Shown piece after piece: positions 47,546 through 58,645 of a stretch of DNA of 64,000 nucleotides. Below the pieces are notes generated by a model. That model worked only from the letters and a program-made list of their open reading frames with translations, did no database searches and was not told the origin of the DNA. Source of the stretch: Phocoena phocoena (taxonomy: Eukaryota > Chordata > Mammalia > Artiodactyla > Phocoenidae). A program made the position numbers and the translations under genes. Position 1 is the stretch's first letter. Each line of letters starts with the position of its first letter. The stretch lies in assembly GCF_963924675.1 (NCBI RefSeq), contig NC_089224.1, positions 64,651,464 to 64,715,463 on the forward strand, read 5' to 3'.

Positions 47546-47809
47546 GGTGCTAGGAATTATATATGGACAATCTTGTTAGACAATTGCCTTCCAGATCAAG
47601 GAAGAAACTTTATACATTTTCCCCATGTCACTTCACTCAGAGCTCAGTCTAGGTTGAATCACATGCTTGCTCTTTGGCCAGGGAAGAGGGGGTCACCTTG
47701 AGTGACATGCAGTGGGAGAAGGGGGTAGGTCTACCAAAGGTGTTTCCTTGAGAAGGGGTTGGATATTGGACAGACAGAAACAACAGTTTCCAGATCACCA
47801 TGGTGGGGT
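47546..47809. other. Unique sequence
   Basis: No gene or repeat recognised. Confidence 0.5.
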
Positions 47810-47821
47810 ATTCTACATTTT

Positions 47822-47850
47822 TAAAAATTAATTTTTATTGGAGTACGGGC
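47822..47850 (-). mobile_element. 29-bp L1 tail insertion, antisense
   Basis: 'ttaatttttattggagta' equals the L1 3' terminus seen at 14517-14534. It is flanked by attctacatttt at 47810-47821 and 47851-47862. This is an extremely short target-primed insertion. Confidence 0.65.
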
Positions 47851-47862
47851 ATTCTACATTTT

Positions 47863-48205
47863 AAACTAAACAGCTCTGGAGAGTGTGTGACCGAGTGTGG
47901 GTATGGTGCAGGGAGGGGTGGGGAAGGTGTTACGGCAGAACAAGCAGTAGTCTAGGAACTGGACCAGGATCCCAACTCCCAAAGGACTCTGCCGTAAGGT
48001 GGCAATAAGATGCCATGGCAAGTTAGTTACTCTTCCTGGACCTCTGCTCTCCTTATTTAAAGAATGAAGAGGTTGGATTTGCTGTTCCCTAAGATCTCTT
48101 TTTGCTATAAATATTAAGAGAGGTATATTTTGGGGCCAGGGCCATGACTGTATTCCTTAGCTGGGTATAAGACTGTGTTAAATTCAACAGGATGTTTTGA
48201 GTGCT
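47863..48205. other. Unique sequence
   Basis: No gene or repeat recognised. Confidence 0.5.
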
Positions 48206-48208
48206 TAT

Positions 48209-48405
48209 AGCAGTGGTTCTTAAATGCTAGCATGCATAAGAATCTTTGTGGAGGTTGGGTGGGTAGAGATGTCCTTATTCCAACGCATATTCCAAAGCCC
48301 TGTCCCCAGAGATTTGGATTCAGCCATGCTGAGTGGAGCCCAGGCATCCACATTTTAAACGAAATGGTCAGGTAGTTCTGATGCAGTTGATCAAGCCTGC
48401 AGACT
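48209..48405 (+). mobile_element. MER5-type hAT DNA-transposon fossil
   Basis: The start 'cagtggttcttaaatgctag', the middle 'agagatttggattcag', and 'cccaggcatccacattttaa' with 'gtagttctgatgcag' follow the MER5A layout. Non-autonomous, with no coding content. The minus-strand frame over it is chance. Confidence 0.75.
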
Positions 48406-49620
48406 TGCATACCTACTGGTTGGTTTTCAGTGAAACGAAAGGGAACCTTCTCAGTTGGAGCTGCAGTTATTACAAAATATTCAAAGTAGGGCAATGGGCA
48501 TGGCCCTGAAAGCTCCCTCGTTAAGCCCACTAGATAGTGTGAACATGCTGGGAAGACAGTGGACATCAGGGTAGCCAGGGACTCTACTGCCTTTGCATTG
48601 GGAAACAAGAGTCACAACCACCCAGGGCTCCTGCATTTTGTCCTCAGGCCTCTCACTCTGTTTGCCTCCAGTGTAGCCATGTAATAAAGCTGTGGGGTAG
48701 ACAGTTGGCCATGAGTATCTTGAGAGTTTCCCTTATTGTACCAATCTTACGAAGCTCTTAAATAGACCTTTCTAGGTGAGGACATGTGTTTGGGGTCAGC
48801 AGAGTCTGATTTCTAAATTTCTGTTTTCAGAAGTTGAACCTCCAGGCTACACTTGCACATTAAACACATCTCATGTGGGGAGTTACGTTGAAGGATGCAC
48901 AGTCCATTGTTTTCTTGAGTCTTATAATTTGTACTGCACCCTCTGTCTGGGGATCTCCAAGTGCTTTTTAAGAATATCTCACTCAAGGTGCTCCATGCAT
49001 ACATGTCATTTGTAAATGGTGAAGGAATATGCTTTATGTGTATAAAATGCCTGAATCCTTCTCTACTGGCTTGTACAGTGTGCCATTAAAACCTATAGTG
49101 GACATCCAAGGGTTTCTTGGCTTTTTGAGGCGGAAGAATTTGGTCATGTGGACCAGACCGTAGTCCAAATAGATTCAGAGTCCTGGCCAAATGAAAGTGA
49201 AGTATAGCCAGGGTGAAAGTAGTTTTAAGTTGTGATATAACTTATACTTGGTTGTATCCAAGAAACCTACTTGTGTATTATATAATACACAAAATAATAG
49301 TGATTTAAAAATAACAATGCTATGAGGACATTAACACAGTATTTAACTGTGGATATCATATGATTTATGATGTACAAAGCACTCTCCCATACATTCCCAC
49401 TTGATGCACCCTCTTGTCTTCATTGGTTCCTATCTTAGGACAGAGATTGGATGGGAAAACTTGATCTGTAACTTCTAACAAAATGGCTAAGGCCCTTTGT
49501 AGCTAAGAACTCTCTGTATTTGCAGCTGACTGTTCCTAAGTAGGACTGTGTCCCATTTCTGTGTTATGTTTCAAATGAAATTGTCCTTTCTTTTCAGATA
49601 CTTGAGTGGTTGTGTATATG
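48406..49620. other. Unique sequence, no gene recognised
   Basis: No exon identified. 49370-49425 ('acaaagcactctcccataca') weakly recalls an antisense MIR end. Confidence 0.45.
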
Positions 49621-49622
49621 CC

Positions 49623-49626
49623 GTGT

Positions 49627-49662
<36 letters not shown>
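49623..49662. repeat. (TG)n microsatellite
   Basis: About 20 TG units with a single TATG interruption. The Cys/Val-rich frame across it is an artefact. Confidence 0.95.
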
Positions 49663-49663
<1 letters not shown>

Positions 49664-50520
49664 GCATGGAGAAACAAAGGCTAGGGCTGGAGGGGGTGTA
49701 TGCATGAAGGATACATTATACAAGTTTTAATTCTTGCTTTATTTTTCTCTTTATCTGATTCTGAGGGGAGTTCAGCATATTCTTTGGCTTCAAGAAATGA
49801 TATTTGAAAGAGGAATGAAAGTGTTTATTCTTCAGAGTTAAAAAAAAAAAACAACAAAACCTCAGCAAGTATGCATTCTGTTCCACTTGGTCTTGGAAGT
49901 CCTTTGCCAGCGAGATGAGCTTTATATCTTCTCTCTGGTGAAACTTCCCCATGTCTCCTGATCGACATTCCTCCACTTGTACGCTTCATAAATTAGGAGG
50001 GACGGTGCTGTTGTCATACTTGACCATATAAGGGAAAGAGAGGCCCCATGTTATTTGGTCCTGCACTCATGTCAGAACTGTATATACACTCAGGGCCTTT
50101 TAAGGGAACATGGTGCGTGCAGGGAAAACATCCCCAGGCAGTCCATCCATTTTCCTCGCTACTGCAGGGCTGGTGCCTGCAAGCTCTGTGTCACTCGGAA
50201 ACATAAATCACAGGGGGTTGCTGGCGCTGAGCTCAGGGGAGGAAAACCTCGGAGGACCACGCTCGCTGCCTAGCGCTGTTGGCTTCTTCATTTTTACTAA
50301 AAGCCTGTCTCACCACTTGGCCTTCTGACGTGTAGTGAGAACTTCACAACTTATGCATCCTGATGTTCATTTGGACACCCCTCACCCCGCTCCCTGTTAC
50401 AAATTCTTATGATGGCTGCAGTGAGGTGACCACGGCTTCCTTAAGATTTCAGATGAGTCTTGTCTGCACTGTAGCATGAGGTGCCGACTTCAGAGAGGCT
50501 GGCCTTGAACCACAGAGCTT
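49663..50520. other. Unique sequence, no gene recognised
   Basis: An A-rich run lies at 49840-49860. Frames at 50055-50328 show no domain. Confidence 0.5.
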
Positions 50521-50524
50521 CCTC

Positions 50525-50705
50525 TTCCTAGCTCTGAGAACTCGGACACGTGACATAACCTCTATGAGGCCCAATATCCTTATCTAAAAATGGGGAAGAT
50601 AAAGGCGGTAAAATCCATTTTAAAGTTTAGCACAGTGCCTGGTGCATAGTAAGTAAATGCTTGATACCTGTTAGCTGTTACTATTATTACTATTGCTGCC
50701 AGAAG
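50525..50705 (+). repeat. MIR SINE
   Basis: 'cggacacgtgacataacctc', 'ccttatctaaaaatggggaa' and 'agcacagtgcctggtgcata' are in MIR order. A CHR SINE follows nine bases beyond its end. Confidence 0.85.
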
Positions 50706-50726
50706 AGAGCTATCGTTCTGCTCTTT

Positions 50727-50937
50727 TTTTTTTTTTTTTTTTTTTGCGGTACGCGGGCCTGTCACTGTTGTGGCCTCTCCTGTTGCGGAGCACAGGCTCC
50801 AGACGCGCAGGCTCAGCGGCCATGGCTCATGGGCCCAGCTGCTCCGCGGCATGTGGGATCTTCCCGGACGGGGGCACGAACCCACGTCCCCTGCATGGGC
50901 AGGCGGACTCTCAACCATTGTGCCACCAGGGAAGCCC
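50727..50937 (-). mobile_element. CHR SINE (compact), antisense
   Basis: Complement of the compact CHR SINE with a T run at the left. The target-site duplication cgttctgctcttt is at 50714-50726 and 50938-50950. The 117-165 codon frames over this interval are SINE artefacts. Confidence 0.96.
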
Positions 50938-51074
50938 CGTTCTGCTCTTTGCAGCAAGAATTTCCTATAGCTCCAGCTGCTCCGATACAGCACTCTTTTT
51001 ACCAACATTTTCTTTGAATTCAAAACACATCCAGAAGTCTTCTTAGCAGCCCTGAGGAATGTCTTGGCACAATT

Positions 51075-51220
51075 CATCGTACAGAGAATAGGTTCTGGAA
51101 TCAGGCAGGCCAGCGCCTGAATCCCTGCCCAGCCACTTATCTGTTACAGCATTGGACAAACGACTTAATCTCTTGGTACCTCAGTTTTGTGGTGTGTAGT
51201 CTGGTGGTAATGGTTGTTTA
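51075..51220 (+). repeat. MIR SINE fragment
   Basis: 'tctggaatcaggcaggccag', 'acaaacgacttaatctcttg' and 'gtacctcagttttgtgg' are in MIR order. It may be the front of the same element whose end is at 51655-51775. Confidence 0.8.
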
Positions 51221-51365
51221 AATCCAGGTATTTTGGTTGCCCCGGGCAGAAATGAATCAAGTATAGAACCAGGACAAAGAGGATTGATAGCAATCCTATA
51301 GAGATTTCATGGAAATAAACTGCAGTTCGGAGGGCTCTTTAGTGCTGTTAGTAAACAAGGTGGAC
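51221..51365. other. Unique sequence
   Basis: No gene or repeat recognised. Confidence 0.4.
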
Positions 51366-51366
51366 G

Positions 51367-51479
51367 GACTTCCCTGGCAGTCCAGTGGTTAAGGTGCTGT
51401 GCTTCCAACGCAGGGGGCACGGGTTCGAACCCTGGTCAGAGAACTAAGATCCCACATGCCGCACGGCCAAAAAAAAAAG
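51367..51479 (+). mobile_element. Short CHR SINE
   Basis: Short form: head GGACTTCCCTGGCAGTCCAG, B box GGTTCGAACCC, the end 'catgccgcacggcc' and ten A's. The flanks agtaaacaaggtgga (left) and agtgagcgaggtgga (51488-51502) may be a diverged target-site duplication. Confidence 0.9.
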
Positions 51480-51654
51480 AGCCAACAGTGAGCGAGGTGG
51501 AGACCCTTCTGCTCCTTCAGGTCTCGTCTGGCTCTGTCCACCTGGTGGACACCCAGTTCAGCCTTGGTCCCATCAGCTCAGATCACCCCGGCCGCAGGGC
51601 CTCTGGGCTGGGGCACTTTCTCTGGAAGAGGCAACAAGTAATGAAGCACAAGGA

Positions 51655-51775
51655 GGAGGATAAATAATGCCTTGTGGGATTGCTGGGAGGAGTCAGTGCA
51701 TTACCATAGGGAAGCACCCAGCATGGTGCCTGGTACTAGTCAGTGCTCGCTAAGTGTTCACTCTGTCCCACCGCA
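51655..51775 (+). repeat. MIR SINE, 3' part
   Basis: 'aagcacccagcatggtgcct' and 'ggtactagtcagtgctcgct' match the MIR end. Confidence 0.75.
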
Positions 51776-53195
51776 TCCCTAACTCCCTTCCCCAAGAGTA
51801 GACACTCTAGACACTTCTAGAGCCATGGTACAAAGATGGGGAGAGGAAAGAGCACTGATGTCACTTCCGGGTTAGAATTCAAAGGGAAAGAGATAGCTAA
51901 CTTTGGGGAAGAGAAAGAGAGGCCTTGAGAGGAGGGGGAGCTTCCACTTGGAGGCACATAGATTGTCTCCTCCGGTGCAGCTAATCACACTCACTTCCTT
52001 CTTTGAATTCCACCCGCTTGAGCTACATTTCACAGAAAACAGAGTCCTGCACGATAGGTCAAAAGGACAGTAACACGACTGTGGGTCTCCTTCAAACTCC
52101 TGCCGCTCTGTTCAGGCAGGTCCAGCATCAGCCATGCTGCCAGGAGAACCAGGTAGCTACATCATCCAGGCCAGGGGGGTGTTGGGGAGAACACTTAGGG
52201 AAGCCTGCACGGGACGTCCCTTGATGCCCCTGAGCCTTCAAGGCAGAGCCCTGGTCCCATCCAGAGGCTTCTATCCAGTACCCCAGGGGCCCTTGCTAAT
52301 TTCATTAACAGACCTCCCTTCTCTTCTCGGGTTAGGTCAGAGGTTCTCAAACTGCTTTTCTGTTCACAGGCATAACCCACTCCCATCAGGAGTACCTGTT
52401 GTCCCCAGCAGTGATTCTCAGGCAGGTGGAGCTCTGCCTAGTAGAATCTCCCCACCTCTGAGTTTCTGATAATCCCTCCTGACCCTGTTAGAATGTAGCT
52501 CAGAGGTTGTTTTTCAATCCGTAAACATCCCTCAAGCACCTGTTCAGTACCTGGCCCTATGCTAGGAGTTGGTCTTCAGAGAAGGACACAGCCCTTGTCC
52601 TCCTGAAGCTGCTGGAGGAGATGGGCCAGGACAGTGATGTTTTGCACGAGGCTGTGGGAGAGCAGAAGAGACACCTGTGATGGGGTGATCTTGTTGCCTT
52701 CAAGGAACCTCTGTGGGTCTGGAGGTTCTTCCCAGAAACTGAGACTTAAAGGACATATAAGAGTTAGCTAGCTGAAATGAGGGAAGCTGTATTCCTGAGT
52801 CCTGGGGGGCAGAAAGCATGGCTTATCTGGAAATTGCAAGCTTTTGGAGTCCCTGGAAGGTAAAACTGCAGAGTATTTCTTCAAGGGAGGACAGACTCTT
52901 TCCCTTGAGGCCAAGCTTGGCTGTGAGTGCCCTGGGGCCCCCAAGGTCATAGCCCTTTTAGTTCCCATGCAGCACCTTCCCAGGAAACACTCTGTGCCAG
53001 TCCACAGTGGAGGGAAGCGGGGTGGTGGCAGGTCCCGATCCCACACAGCCATCTCTCAGGTTCAAACCCCTCTGGCAGCCCCTGATTCCTTGCAGGCTAC
53101 GCTAATGGATGAGTCACTTTTCTTTGAAGCCTTCAGAAGACCCACTTACCCCAAGGAGGGTGAGGATTTCTGCCTGTTAAATTGTGCTGCTTTTC
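51776..53195. other. Unique, moderately G+C-rich sequence
   Basis: Frames up to 146 codons (52844-53284) show no domain. 52340-52450 ('agaggttctcaaactgcttt') weakly resembles a hAT-type repeat. 52510-52600 has the 'tcaagcacctgttcagtacc' ancient-repeat phrase. No gene recognised. Confidence 0.4.
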
Positions 53196-53199
53196 TGGG

Positions 53200-53345
53200 A
53201 TGTTTACTGTGTCACAAACACCCCCATCTTCCCGTGAGGACACTGAGATGCACAGAAATGCAGCGACTTACCAGCAAAAGTTAGTGAAAGATGGAGTTAG
53301 GATTTTGACCCAGGTTGCTCCATCCAAGAAGCCCAAGCTTGTTCC
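53200..53345 (-). repeat. MIR SINE fragment, antisense
   Basis: 'ccgtgaggacactgagatgc', 'agaaatgcagcgacttacc' and 'aggattttgacccaggttgc' are the complement of MIR. Confidence 0.75.
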
Positions 53346-53370
53346 ACTCTGCTGCCCAGTCTCCCTAGAG

Positions 53371-53555
53371 CGGGGTCCCCAACCTCCGGGGTCTAATGCC
53401 TGAGCATCTGAGGCATTTCTATAATAATAGAAATAAAGTGCACAATAAGTATAATGAGCTTGAATCACCCCAAAACCATCACGCCACCCCTGGTCCATGG
53501 AAAAATTGTCTTCCAAAAAACCGGTCCCTGGTGCCAGAAAGGTTGGGGACCACTG
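53371..53555. mobile_element. MER1-type hAT DNA transposon, non-autonomous
   Basis: The left terminus GGGGTCCCCAACCT and the right terminus AGGTTGGGGACCACTG are inverted repeats. The interior has 'aataaagtgcacaataagta' and 'aaaaaaccggtccctgg', typical of the MER1 group. The flanks ctagag at 53365-53370 and 53556-53561 fit part of the expected 8-bp hAT target duplication. No transposase. Confidence 0.8.
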
Positions 53556-53599
53556 CTAGAGCACTACAGGAGAAGTGAGTGGGGAAGTAAACCCACTCC

Positions 53600-53755
53600 T
53601 CTCAGTAGCAGGTATTGTTATTATTCCAGTTTCTTGGATGTGAACCGCAAATAAAAGAGGATAAGTGGCCTATCAGGGTCACAGGATGAAAGGTGTAAGA
53701 GCTGCACTTTGAACCCAGGCTTGTCAGATTTCAGAGAGTGCGGTACTTACAGGCT
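53600..53755 (-). repeat. MIR SINE, antisense
   Basis: 'aggtattgttattattccag', 'ggcctatcagggtcacagga' and 'ctttgaacccaggcttg' are the complement of MIR. Confidence 0.8.
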
Positions 53756-53985
53756 AGGGGGCCAGATGTCCCGCTCACATTTGCGGCAAGTGCGCCGAGG
53801 GCTGAACCTCAGCCTGCCAGGGTTTGATTGCCAGCTTCCGTATTCTCTTGAGACAGACTCACATCTAGGCTAACCCTGATGTTCAATGCCAGTCTGAGTC
53901 TGGACTCCCAATCGAATAATATCCTATGAGGACTTCTTAAACATTGTACAATATGTACAGCAAAATTTGGTTATTAGCATTTTGA
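53756..53985. other. Unique sequence
   Basis: No gene or repeat recognised. Confidence 0.5.
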
Positions 53986-53989
53986 ATAC

Positions 53990-54142
53990 ACACACATATA
54001 TATGTATATATATATATCGTATATATATTTGTCATATTTAATCCAGATCCTTTACTCTGTATATATCTTTAAAGTAATAGAATGTTTGTAAATAAAGGTT
54101 TTTATCTTGCCCAAAGTCTATATATATACATACAAATATATA
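53990..54142. repeat. AT-rich region with (TA)n runs
   Basis: TA runs at about 53996-54028 and again at about 54119-54142, separated by ordinary sequence. Confidence 0.8.
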
Positions 54143-54264
54143 TGGTTGCATTGCTTAATGGATCACCATCATTTGCATATCGTGTGTCTTCACTCACAGC
54201 TTTTTATAAACCCTCCTAGAATAAGAATCTTCTAGAAATAAGAAACACTACTTGTTATAAGTAT

Positions 54265-54350
54265 AGACACCAAGACCCACTAATTCAAGATATTCTTGTG
54301 GAGGGGCCTAGCAATCTGTACCTTTAATAAGTACCCCAGATGATTGTTAT
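54265..54350 (+). mobile_element. MER5-type hAT fossil fragment
   Basis: 'cccactaattcaagatattc', 'ggaggggcctagcaatctgt' and 'ccccagatgattgttatt' follow the MER5A end region. Confidence 0.55.
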
Positions 54351-54480
54351 TATCAAGAAAGTGTGGGTAGCACTGGCTTCTTCTGTGAAACTGAGTGATT
54401 AAGCACCGCCAGCTAGACAAGAGAAGAGGGAAACTCGTCCAAGCTGTGTGCCAGGTGAGGCCTTTAAAAACACTATCTGG

Positions 54481-54671
54481 GGGCTCCCCTGGTGGCGTAG
54501 TGGTTGAGAGTCTGCCTGACGATGCAGGGGACACGGGTTCGCGCCCCGGGAGGATCCCATGTGCTGCGGAGCGGATGGGCCCGTGAGCCATGGCCGCTGA
54601 GCCTGCGCTCCACAACGGGAGAGGACACATCAGTGAGAAGCCCGCGTACCGCAAAAAAAAAAAGAATAAAC
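54481..54671 (+). mobile_element. CHR SINE (compact) with internal deletions
   Basis: The head and both pol III boxes are present, with B box GGGTTCGCGCC. It lacks about 6 bases after the B box and about 16 bases between two 'gcctg' repeats in the body. The target-site duplication cactatctgg is at 54471-54480 and 54672-54681. Confidence 0.93.
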
Positions 54672-54689
54672 CACTATCTGGGTACCCAA

Positions 54690-55195
54690 TAGATGTCATC
54701 TTACTCTAAGTTTATAAAAGTTTACATCGTAGGAAGTCACTTTGCTACTTTTATTTGAGTTGAATATGCACATTTGGTTTCACTAGGGGAAAGAACCCCA
54801 ACTGTCATATTTCATCCAGCTAGAAAGTCTGTTACAAGTGAATGACCATATTTTTCTTCTGACCTTTGGAGCATTGCCTTGAGATTTTTCCAGGAAACTC
54901 AGTCAGTAGCCTAGTGCCAGGTTAGTGTGCTGGGGTTGCATGCCTCCATATCTGGCTTTCCAGATGGGCATTATTAACTGCATTGGATATTGGCAGAGAA
55001 AATGGGAGCTGGCTGAGAGAATTCTGGGATGGAATGTTCAGAAATAAATTTGTAGGACCTGCTGAAAATAAGTATAGTATATGCAGAACGTGGTGGGGAT
55101 AAAGTGAAGGAGAAGATGAAGCATTCTCCCCGAAACCTTATTGTGCAAGAAACTACCTAAGATTCTGACAAGAGTCACACCATTTGCCCTTGCCC
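54690..55195. other. Unique sequence
   Basis: No gene or repeat recognised. Confidence 0.5.
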
Positions 55196-55199
55196 CCAA

Positions 55200-55308
55200 C
55201 AACCCCCCCACACTCATACACACAATACACATGCATACACATGCCCACCCCCCCCACATGTCCACACACACACAAGCACACACATACACACGCATGCCCA
55301 CATGCACT
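55200..55308. repeat. C/A-rich imperfect (CA)n region
   Basis: CACA, CATACA and CCCCCC words over 110 bases. The His/Thr-rich and Cys/Val-rich frames here are composition artefacts. Confidence 0.85.
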
Positions 55309-55399
55309 TGGGTCATTTTATCCCTCATTGGCATCCTCAGCTTCTTTCCTAGGGCCTTTGATATTCATAGCCTTAAAAATAGAGACCTGAAAACAATTA

Positions 55400-55618
55400 C
55401 AGTTGATCCTTGAGCAACATGGGTTTCAACTAAACGGGTCCACTTATATACAGATTTCTTCCACTAAATACCTACTACAGTAATACATGATCTGAGATGG
55501 GTTGAATCTGCAGGTGCAGAAACATGGATTCAGAGGCCCGACTGTAAAGTTATATGAGGATTTTCAGCTGCATAGGTGGTAGGTGGCCCTAACCCCTGTA
55601 TTGTCCAAGGGTCAACGG
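55400..55618. mobile_element. MER2-type Tigger DNA transposon, non-autonomous
   Basis: The left terminus CAGTTGATCCTTGAGCAACA pairs with the right terminus TTGTCCAAGGGTCAACGG as an inverted repeat. TA dinucleotides flank both ends (55398-55399; 55619-55620), as expected for Tc1/mariner-Tigger insertion. About 220 bases remain of a longer family consensus, so the interior is deleted. No transposase. Confidence 0.88.
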
Positions 55619-55620
55619 TA

Positions 55621-57685
55621 TTAACTCCAAAGTGAAGAAAACTGCAACATTGACATGAGTAACTGCTTAGTTTAATGTAAAAATCTAACATTTTGTCACT
55701 TTATTATTAAATTTAGTATCCAAGTAGTCAACACTTGAAAATAATTTGTAGTATGTATTTTCTCATTTTGAAAGGATTCCCAAGTGTGCATGATAGATGA
55801 GAAATCTTGTCAATAGTTAATTGAGTGACTTGTAGCCTCATTTCAAAAACAAAATTATAAAAATCCTTTCAAGATTCTTTTAAAGCAAGAAGTCAGTTTT
55901 TATGTGAGATGTAGATATATTTTAATATGGTTGGTATGATATGGGTTGAGGCCTCACCCACACATACACACTCACAGAGTTCACCACTTCTGAATGCTAT
56001 TGGGTAGGGCATACGGTTGGAGGAAAAGAAAATGTGCTGTTTAAAGCTGTGTCTTCAACAGTCCAAAGACTGCAAAAAGCTTTAGGGTCCACCCTTAGTC
56101 ATAGGACCATTAGGGAGGGTGTGATCCACCCCTTGCTACACCAGGAATGTGTTTAAGGGACTTGAGAGCCATAGCTTCTGCTCTGGCTACACGCAGGTGA
56201 AACTGATGGAGAGATTCTGCATCCAGTTGCACAGGCTGTGCATTGTGTAAGGGCCCCGCATTCCAAGGGGGCAGTGTTCACACTGAGGACACTTACATTT
56301 AAATATTTATTATGACAGTGTTTTCACAGGTGGCGTTAAAGTGCTCTCTTCTAAGAAAAGCAGTGTGCTACCACACTTTTTTGAAAGCTGGAAATTATTG
56401 GGTCTCAAAGATGATGTAGTACCTTTAGCACCAGGGCACTGCTTGGGCTGCAGCCTGGGCCGATGGAAAAGGCAGTGCTTCTACCCCTCCACTCATCTGT
56501 ATCATCCCTTCACCGTAGGAAGTGGTGTCTTGACCTGAAGAGAATTGTTCCTCTCACAGGAGACTATGCCCCTGCAGTGGTTCTCAATGCCCAGAAGCCA
56601 TCGTGTCCTCTGCTGACTCTGTCCCTCCTCTGTGGGTCCCCAATTAGGCCCAGCAATCAGCCAAAAACATGGAATGGATCCACACAGAGAAACATTTCCG
56701 TGCTCAGTCTCTGAAAAGGGGGAAAGAACAGTTGAGAGGCATTGTAATTCCCCACGGAGACTCTACTTCTTCAATTAATTTCAGGAACTGTGTGTTCTCA
56801 CCAACCTATTTTGGTCCCCGTCCTCCAGAGACCACTAGGCCCTCTGAGAGAGAGTCTGTCCCACTGCATGGGTCACCCTGAATGCAAACAGCTGCTTTCC
56901 CCATCTCCTTCCTCTTCCCCTACTGCCTCCCTAGGGACAGAACCCCAGGACCAGATTTAGATAGCAAAGAGTCCTGCTGTCAATCACCCTCACTGGCCCT
57001 GCCCCTGGACTGCCTAGAAGTAAGGTTATCAATCTTTTCAGCCAACTCTTTGTAATTAATTCCACGTGGAAGTTCGTCCACCGTAACTTAATTTTATCCT
57101 GAGCTTTCAATGGTCTCATGTACTTGCTCCCTCTGGTATTTGAAGGACTTAGTTCTGGAATCTAAATGACGTTTGTACCCATGTAGGAGAAGTCTGTGTT
57201 CCAATAGAGCCCACAATGCTTGCATGGAATTAACAAATGTCATTAAGTACTTGCTCTGTGCCAGTCAGAGCCCTTACCCTCCAAGGGCTCACAGATTAGA
57301 GGCAGTCAGCTGTCCCAACATCTAATGCAATAACCTGTGCTGAGTGTGTATTTGGTAGGGTTTCCTGTGGCAGCACAAAGAAGGGACTGGACACATTGAC
57401 CTGGATAGTCGAAATAGCCTGAGTGTAGGGGGCTGGATGAAAAGAGTGCTGGGTATCTTCCATTTGCCCCGGGATGCCTCTCCACTCTCCCCCTACACTC
57501 TGCCCCACAGGCTGACCTCTATGGACTGTATCAACTGGCTCATCTTCCCTCCTGATTTCAGTTGGGTTTGGACAATTGGGGACACTACAGATGTCAGGCA
57601 GCTGGAGGAGAATGGGGTCAGGAATTGATTTCTCTCCTTGACGGTTTTCTATGGGCTGGCAACATGTCTCCTCTGAAGGTCATGG
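55621..57685. other. Unique sequence, no gene recognised
   Basis: AT-rich up to about 56000, then mixed. 57240-57300 has the 'gtacttgctctgtgccagtc' ancient-repeat phrase. Frames at 56341-57628 show no domain. Confidence 0.45.
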
Positions 57686-57689
57686 CTCC

Positions 57690-58262
57690 TGCCAGGCAGC
57701 CCTCTCCACCCAGCTCTGTCTCTGGTTCCAGGAATGAGACTGGGGGTGGCGTAATGCTCGCCCTGATGTTACTTGCCCTGGGGTACTGTACTGTCCGTCG
57801 TGCTCCCCTTCTCCACTGCCCACACCTGCGTAAATAGCACCTGTGTTTTGGTTTTTAAAATTTATTTTTGGCTGTGTTGGGTCTTCGTTGCTGCACACGG
57901 GCTTTCTCTAATTGCGGCAAGCGGGGGCTACTCTTGGTTGCAGTGTGCGGGCTTCTCATTGCAGTGGCTTCTCTTGTTGCGGAGCACGGGCTCCAGGTGC
58001 ATGGGCTTCAGTAGTTGCAGCGCGTGGGCTCAGTAGTTGTGGATCGTGGGCTCTAGAGCGCAGGCTCAGTAGTTGTGGCGCATGGGCTTAGTTGCTCTGT
58101 GGCATGTGGTATCTTCCTGAACCAGGGATCGAACCTGTGTCCCCTGCATTGGCATGTGGACTCTTAACCACTGCGCCACCGGGAAAGCCCAGCACCTGTG
58201 TTAAACTTTCCTCAAATTACTCAATTTGAGTGTGTCATCTATTCCTGTTGGGACTCTAACTG
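57690..58262 (+). repeat. Unassigned old repeat split by a long CHR SINE
   Basis: 57690-57847 ('ggggtactgtactgtccgtc', 'cccacacctgcgtaaatagc') and 58203-58262 ('aaactttcctcaaattactc', 'gggactctaactgatatg') join across the SINE. The layout resembles an old LTR-like mammalian repeat. The name is uncertain. Confidence 0.45.
57848..58190 (-). mobile_element. Long CHR SINE, antisense
   Basis: About 340-base long form with repeated 'cagtagttgtgg' modules in the middle and the extra 3' block absent from compact copies. The target-site duplication agcacctgtgtt is at 57836-57847 and 58191-58202. It is more diverged than the compact copies, fitting an older subfamily. Confidence 0.93.
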
Positions 58263-58399
58263 ATATGAAGAGTATCCCCATCTATGTGAACTATGTGTGC
58301 CAGGATCTGAAGCTGCATAGTGCTTTAAGGAGGCTCTACCAAAATAGCAGTGTGCTCTGGCAGGAGGGTAGAGGGAAATGCAGGAAGCAGCAGCTGGAG

Positions 58400-58645
58400 A
58401 GGTAACAATGCTAACAGCTGTTGCTGCTGTCCGTGCACTTCTCTGAATGTTTGGGCCTTCCCAAGGATCACCCCATTTAGTCCTCCCTGAATAAGGAGAT
58501 TCAGTGTTATTACATTTCACAGGTGAAAGAGCTGGGCTTATTGAGTTTAAGTAACTTGGCCAAGGTCACTCAGCCAAGAAGGGGTGGAGCTGGGTGGGGA
58601 CTCAGGCAGTCAGAATTCAGAGTCCATCCTCTCGTCCACGCAAAG
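58400..58645 (-). repeat. MIR SINE, antisense
   Basis: 'accccatttagtcctccctg', 'ttacatttcacaggtgaaag' and 'agtaacttggccaaggtcac' are the complement of MIR over most of its length. Confidence 0.85.

Noticed and set aside
50580..51077. 165-codon minus-strand frame and overlapping plus-strand frames
   Set aside because: They lie across a CHR SINE; the same peptide phrases recur at every compact CHR copy in the window.
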